Part shown: positions 6,877 through 8,484 of the stretch, one piece after another | Layout of the letters: every line of letters starts with the position of its first letter | Numbering within the stretch: the first letter of the stretch is position 1 | DNA from: Hyphomicrobiales bacterium | GTDB taxonomy: Bacteria; Pseudomonadota; Alphaproteobacteria; Rhizobiales; JALURZ01 | Assembly: GCA_027058735.1 (NCBI GenBank) | Contig: JALURZ010000226.1 | Location: forward strand, 1-8,484 | Length of the DNA: 8,484 nt | Reading direction: 5' to 3' | The notes under the pieces: model-generated | Seen by the model: only the letters and a program-made list of their open reading frames with translations | Database searches by the model: none | What the model was told of the DNA's origin: nothing | Program-made: the position numbers and the translations under genes

Positions 6877-7464
6877 CTATTTCTTAGGCCGTCGCATATT
6901 CGCAAGTCGGCCCATCTGGATTTTGATGATGTCCGGCTCGATATCTTCGCGTTCAAAAGGCCGACCATACCATTCGATCAGATGATCGTGTTCCTCGTGG
7001 GCCGGATCATTGATGGCCTCCAGGAACATCTCGAAGCCGGGCACGCCGCCGATATCTTCGGGCGGCGTGCGCCACTGCCCCTTGATGAACCGGGGCAGGC
7101 GCGAGCCCTTGGGCGCATCGAAGAGGTCGACCACCTCGATATGATGTTCCCAGTTGTCGCCCATATCATAGGTGTAGAGTCACTCGGTGACACCGCTATC
7201 GCGCAGCTTTGTCAGGCGCGCGGTTTTGGCGTTGTAGGTCTTGTCGCCGCCGAAGTTGTCATCGTAGGGCAAGCCATAGCGACGGCCGGCAAAATCGAAC
7301 TCCCACAGATGGTAGTTGAACCATAAAAACGCGGCCTGGATGGTGTCGTGCAGACCGTTGAAGGTCATGGACAAGGGGACCTCGACCTCGCGCCAGGGCC
7401 TTGGATCGAGATCATTGAGCGTGATGCGCAGCCGGGCGGCATCCGGAGCGGCGGTTCTGGTCAT
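6877..7464 (-). pseudogene. Plasmid pRiA4b ORF-3-family protein gene with one in-frame TGA
   Basis: ATG at 7462-7464 opens a frame of 195 codons interrupted only by TGA at 7180-7182. Before it are the family's first conserved parts: LRITLNDLDPRPWREVEVP, then LHDTIQAAFLWFNYHLWEFDFAGRRYG. After it, in the same frame, come LYTYDMGDNWEHHIEV, PRFIKGQWRTPPEDIGGVPGFE and HLIEWYGRPFE. The whole single-domain protein is thus present, and the TGA probably replaced a TGG codon (TE-W-LYTYD). The family (first known from an Agrobacterium Ri plasmid) has no established biochemical role known to me. The start overlaps the tnpC stop as ATGA, and the gene lies wholly inside the IS66 end, so it is a passenger of the element. 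A restart at ATG 7164 would yield a 95-residue fragment. Confidence 0.8.
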
Positions 7465-8484
7465 GGCGTGCGCGCCTCACTGGCAAGGTTCCACGGCAGA
7501 AGTTCATCAATCCGGTTGATCGGATGATCGGCGATGCGGGTCAAGACGTCAACCAAACAGGATTCCGGATCGAGGCCGTTCAGCTTGGCCGTTTCGATCA
7601 GCGACAGGATGGCGACAGGGCTTTTGCCCGGCAGGAGGGCTTGCTCGCGCTCAAGCCATGCCTTGCGGGCTTCGAGCTTTGGTTTGGTTCCTGTCTGCCG
7701 CACCTGTTGCCGTACATCCGGCGGCGAACCGCGGATATCGGCCTCGATGTCGTAAAGCGCGCCGATCCGCCGCAAGGCCTTCTCGGCCATCGGCGCCTGT
7801 CCATTTACCGTCAAGTCGAAGAACTTGCGCCGCACATGTGCCCAACAGGCGGCCTCCATGATCGGCCGGCGGCTGCCCGGGTTTGTCGCCGTGTAAAGCT
7901 CTTTGAACCCGGCATATCCGTCGGTGTGCAGAACGCCCTTGAAGCGCTTGAGGTGCGATTGCGGATGTGTGCCCTTGCGATCCGGGCTGTAGTGATCGGC
8001 TGCCGCCGGTGGCGCATCATCATGCCATGGCCGCCCGTCACGCACATAGGTCCACAAACGCCCCTGCTTCGTTTTACCCCGGCCGGGCTTGCCCCGCGCG
8101 ACCGGAAGGGACGGCATGGCCGCCTGAACGAGCGTATCGCGTGTCTTTGCACACAAGACGCGGGCGCACATGGCCGATGATATGGAACGATGCCGGCACA
8201 TAGTCCAGAACTTCCGACACATCCTCACCCGCCTTGAGGAAGGCGTCGCCGCCGTCGGGACAGACGCATGCCGCTTCGTGAACCTGGATCTCGCGCGGCA
8301 GGTGATCCGGCAGCGGCTGACGAGAAGGCTTGGCCTTCTGCGGTTCGGGACGCGGGGATGGTTCCTCCGGCCGATCTTGCGCCTGCGTGGTTTCGATATC
8401 CTCGAGCGCCAGTTCCAGTTGCTCGATGGCTCGACCAATCTTCTTCCGAAGACGCTCCAAACCGCGCCCGGCGCAGGGCTGCCA
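7461..8484 (-). pseudogene. tnpC: IS66 transposase TnpC, frameshifted and internally deleted (start outside window)
   Basis: The N-terminal part reads in one frame from the window edge: a coiled-coil-like ERLRKKIGRAIEQLELALED, then LPREIQVHEAACVCP and GEDVSEVLDYVPASFHIIGHVRPRL. At about 8137-8150 the frame shifts by one, and the protein goes on as DTLVQAAMPSLPVARGKPG. It then jumps at about 8075-8090 straight to KTKQGRLWTYVRDGRPW, losing roughly 100 residues normally found there, including the first catalytic Asp (ADET/DDT region). TDGYAGF (second Asp), EAACWAHVRRKFFD and the C-terminal LNGLDPE...RIADHPINRIDELLPWN are intact. At about 7601-7620 a second gap of roughly 70 residues removes the D-N-x-x-E-R-x-x-R-P segment with the catalytic Glu. 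Certainly inactive. Deletion sizes are estimated from family knowledge. Confidence 0.85.

Larger units (their letters stand above)
6850..8484 (-). mobile_element. IS66-family insertion sequence, one end visible, degenerate
   Basis: The visible end at 6850 begins GTAAGCGTCC, as typical IS66-family terminal repeats do. Inside it on the minus strand lie a pRiA4b ORF-3-family gene and tnpC. tnpB, tnpA and the other terminal repeat would be beyond 8484. The element interrupts the IS5-like transposase gene. IS66 elements duplicate 8 bp of target, so CGAACTGG (6842-6849) should recur after the far end. The tnpC damage means it cannot move by itself. Confidence 0.75.

Noticed and set aside
6624..6968. 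114-codon minus-strand frame across the IS5-like and IS66 junction
   Set aside because: It crosses an insertion boundary and is antisense to the transposase remnant. The translation has no coherent domain.
7180..7182. TGA read as tryptophan or selenocysteine
   Set aside because: Other genes in the window use TGA as stop (leuA, tnpC, the dehydrogenase). No selenocysteine element is apparent, and the context is a decaying mobile element.
7524..8180. 218-codon plus-strand frame opposite tnpC
   Set aside because: It is antisense to clear IS66 transposase sequence and has no recognisable family.

Overview
The window looks like chromosomal DNA from a high-GC alphaproteobacterium. The evidence is G/C-rich third codon positions in the core genes, an alphaproteobacterial-looking 2-isopropylmalate synthase, a proteobacterial-type reductive dehalogenase homologue, and IS66-type and pRiA4b ORF-3-type mobile genes that are common in that class. 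The species cannot be named from the sequence.

Left part (1-3872), ordinary G/C-rich genes. The window opens inside a reductive-dehalogenase-like corrinoid/Fe-S protein (+, 5' end cut by the window edge). A convergent gene for an 80-residue secreted protein follows (-). Next are a single-pass membrane-anchored protein of unknown function (-) and, divergent from it across a 62-bp gap, an NAD(P)-dependent beta-hydroxyacid dehydrogenase of the 3-hydroxyisobutyrate dehydrogenase family (+).

Middle (3873-6171). leuA (2-isopropylmalate synthase, first committed step of leucine synthesis) follows a long leader of about 290 nt. The leader has a candidate promoter and a 48-codon leader reading frame that ends in a Leu/Val/Ile-rich stretch. 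Downstream are mutually exclusive stem-loops typical in layout of amino-acid attenuators. Its Leu codons are also complementary to the Shine-Dalgarno region of leuA. A complete tRNA-Lys(CTT) gene follows leuA.

Right part (6172-8484), a graveyard of acquired and mobile DNA starting right after the tRNA. Base composition drops abruptly. First comes the C-terminal effector half of an IclR-type regulator with no DNA-binding half. Next is the start of an IS5-family-like transposase, broken by a 5-bp duplication and then cut by the end of an IS66-family element at 6850. The IS66 element runs off the right edge. On the minus strand it carries a pRiA4b ORF-3-family passenger gene with one in-frame TGA. 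Upstream of that gene, overlapping it by ATGA, lies a tnpC that is frameshifted and has lost two internal segments, apparently including two of the three catalytic acidic residues.

The most interesting points are the leuA leader, the nested mobile elements with a coupled passenger gene, and the dehalogenase homologue without fused electron-transfer domains. I see no wholly new defence or mobile system.
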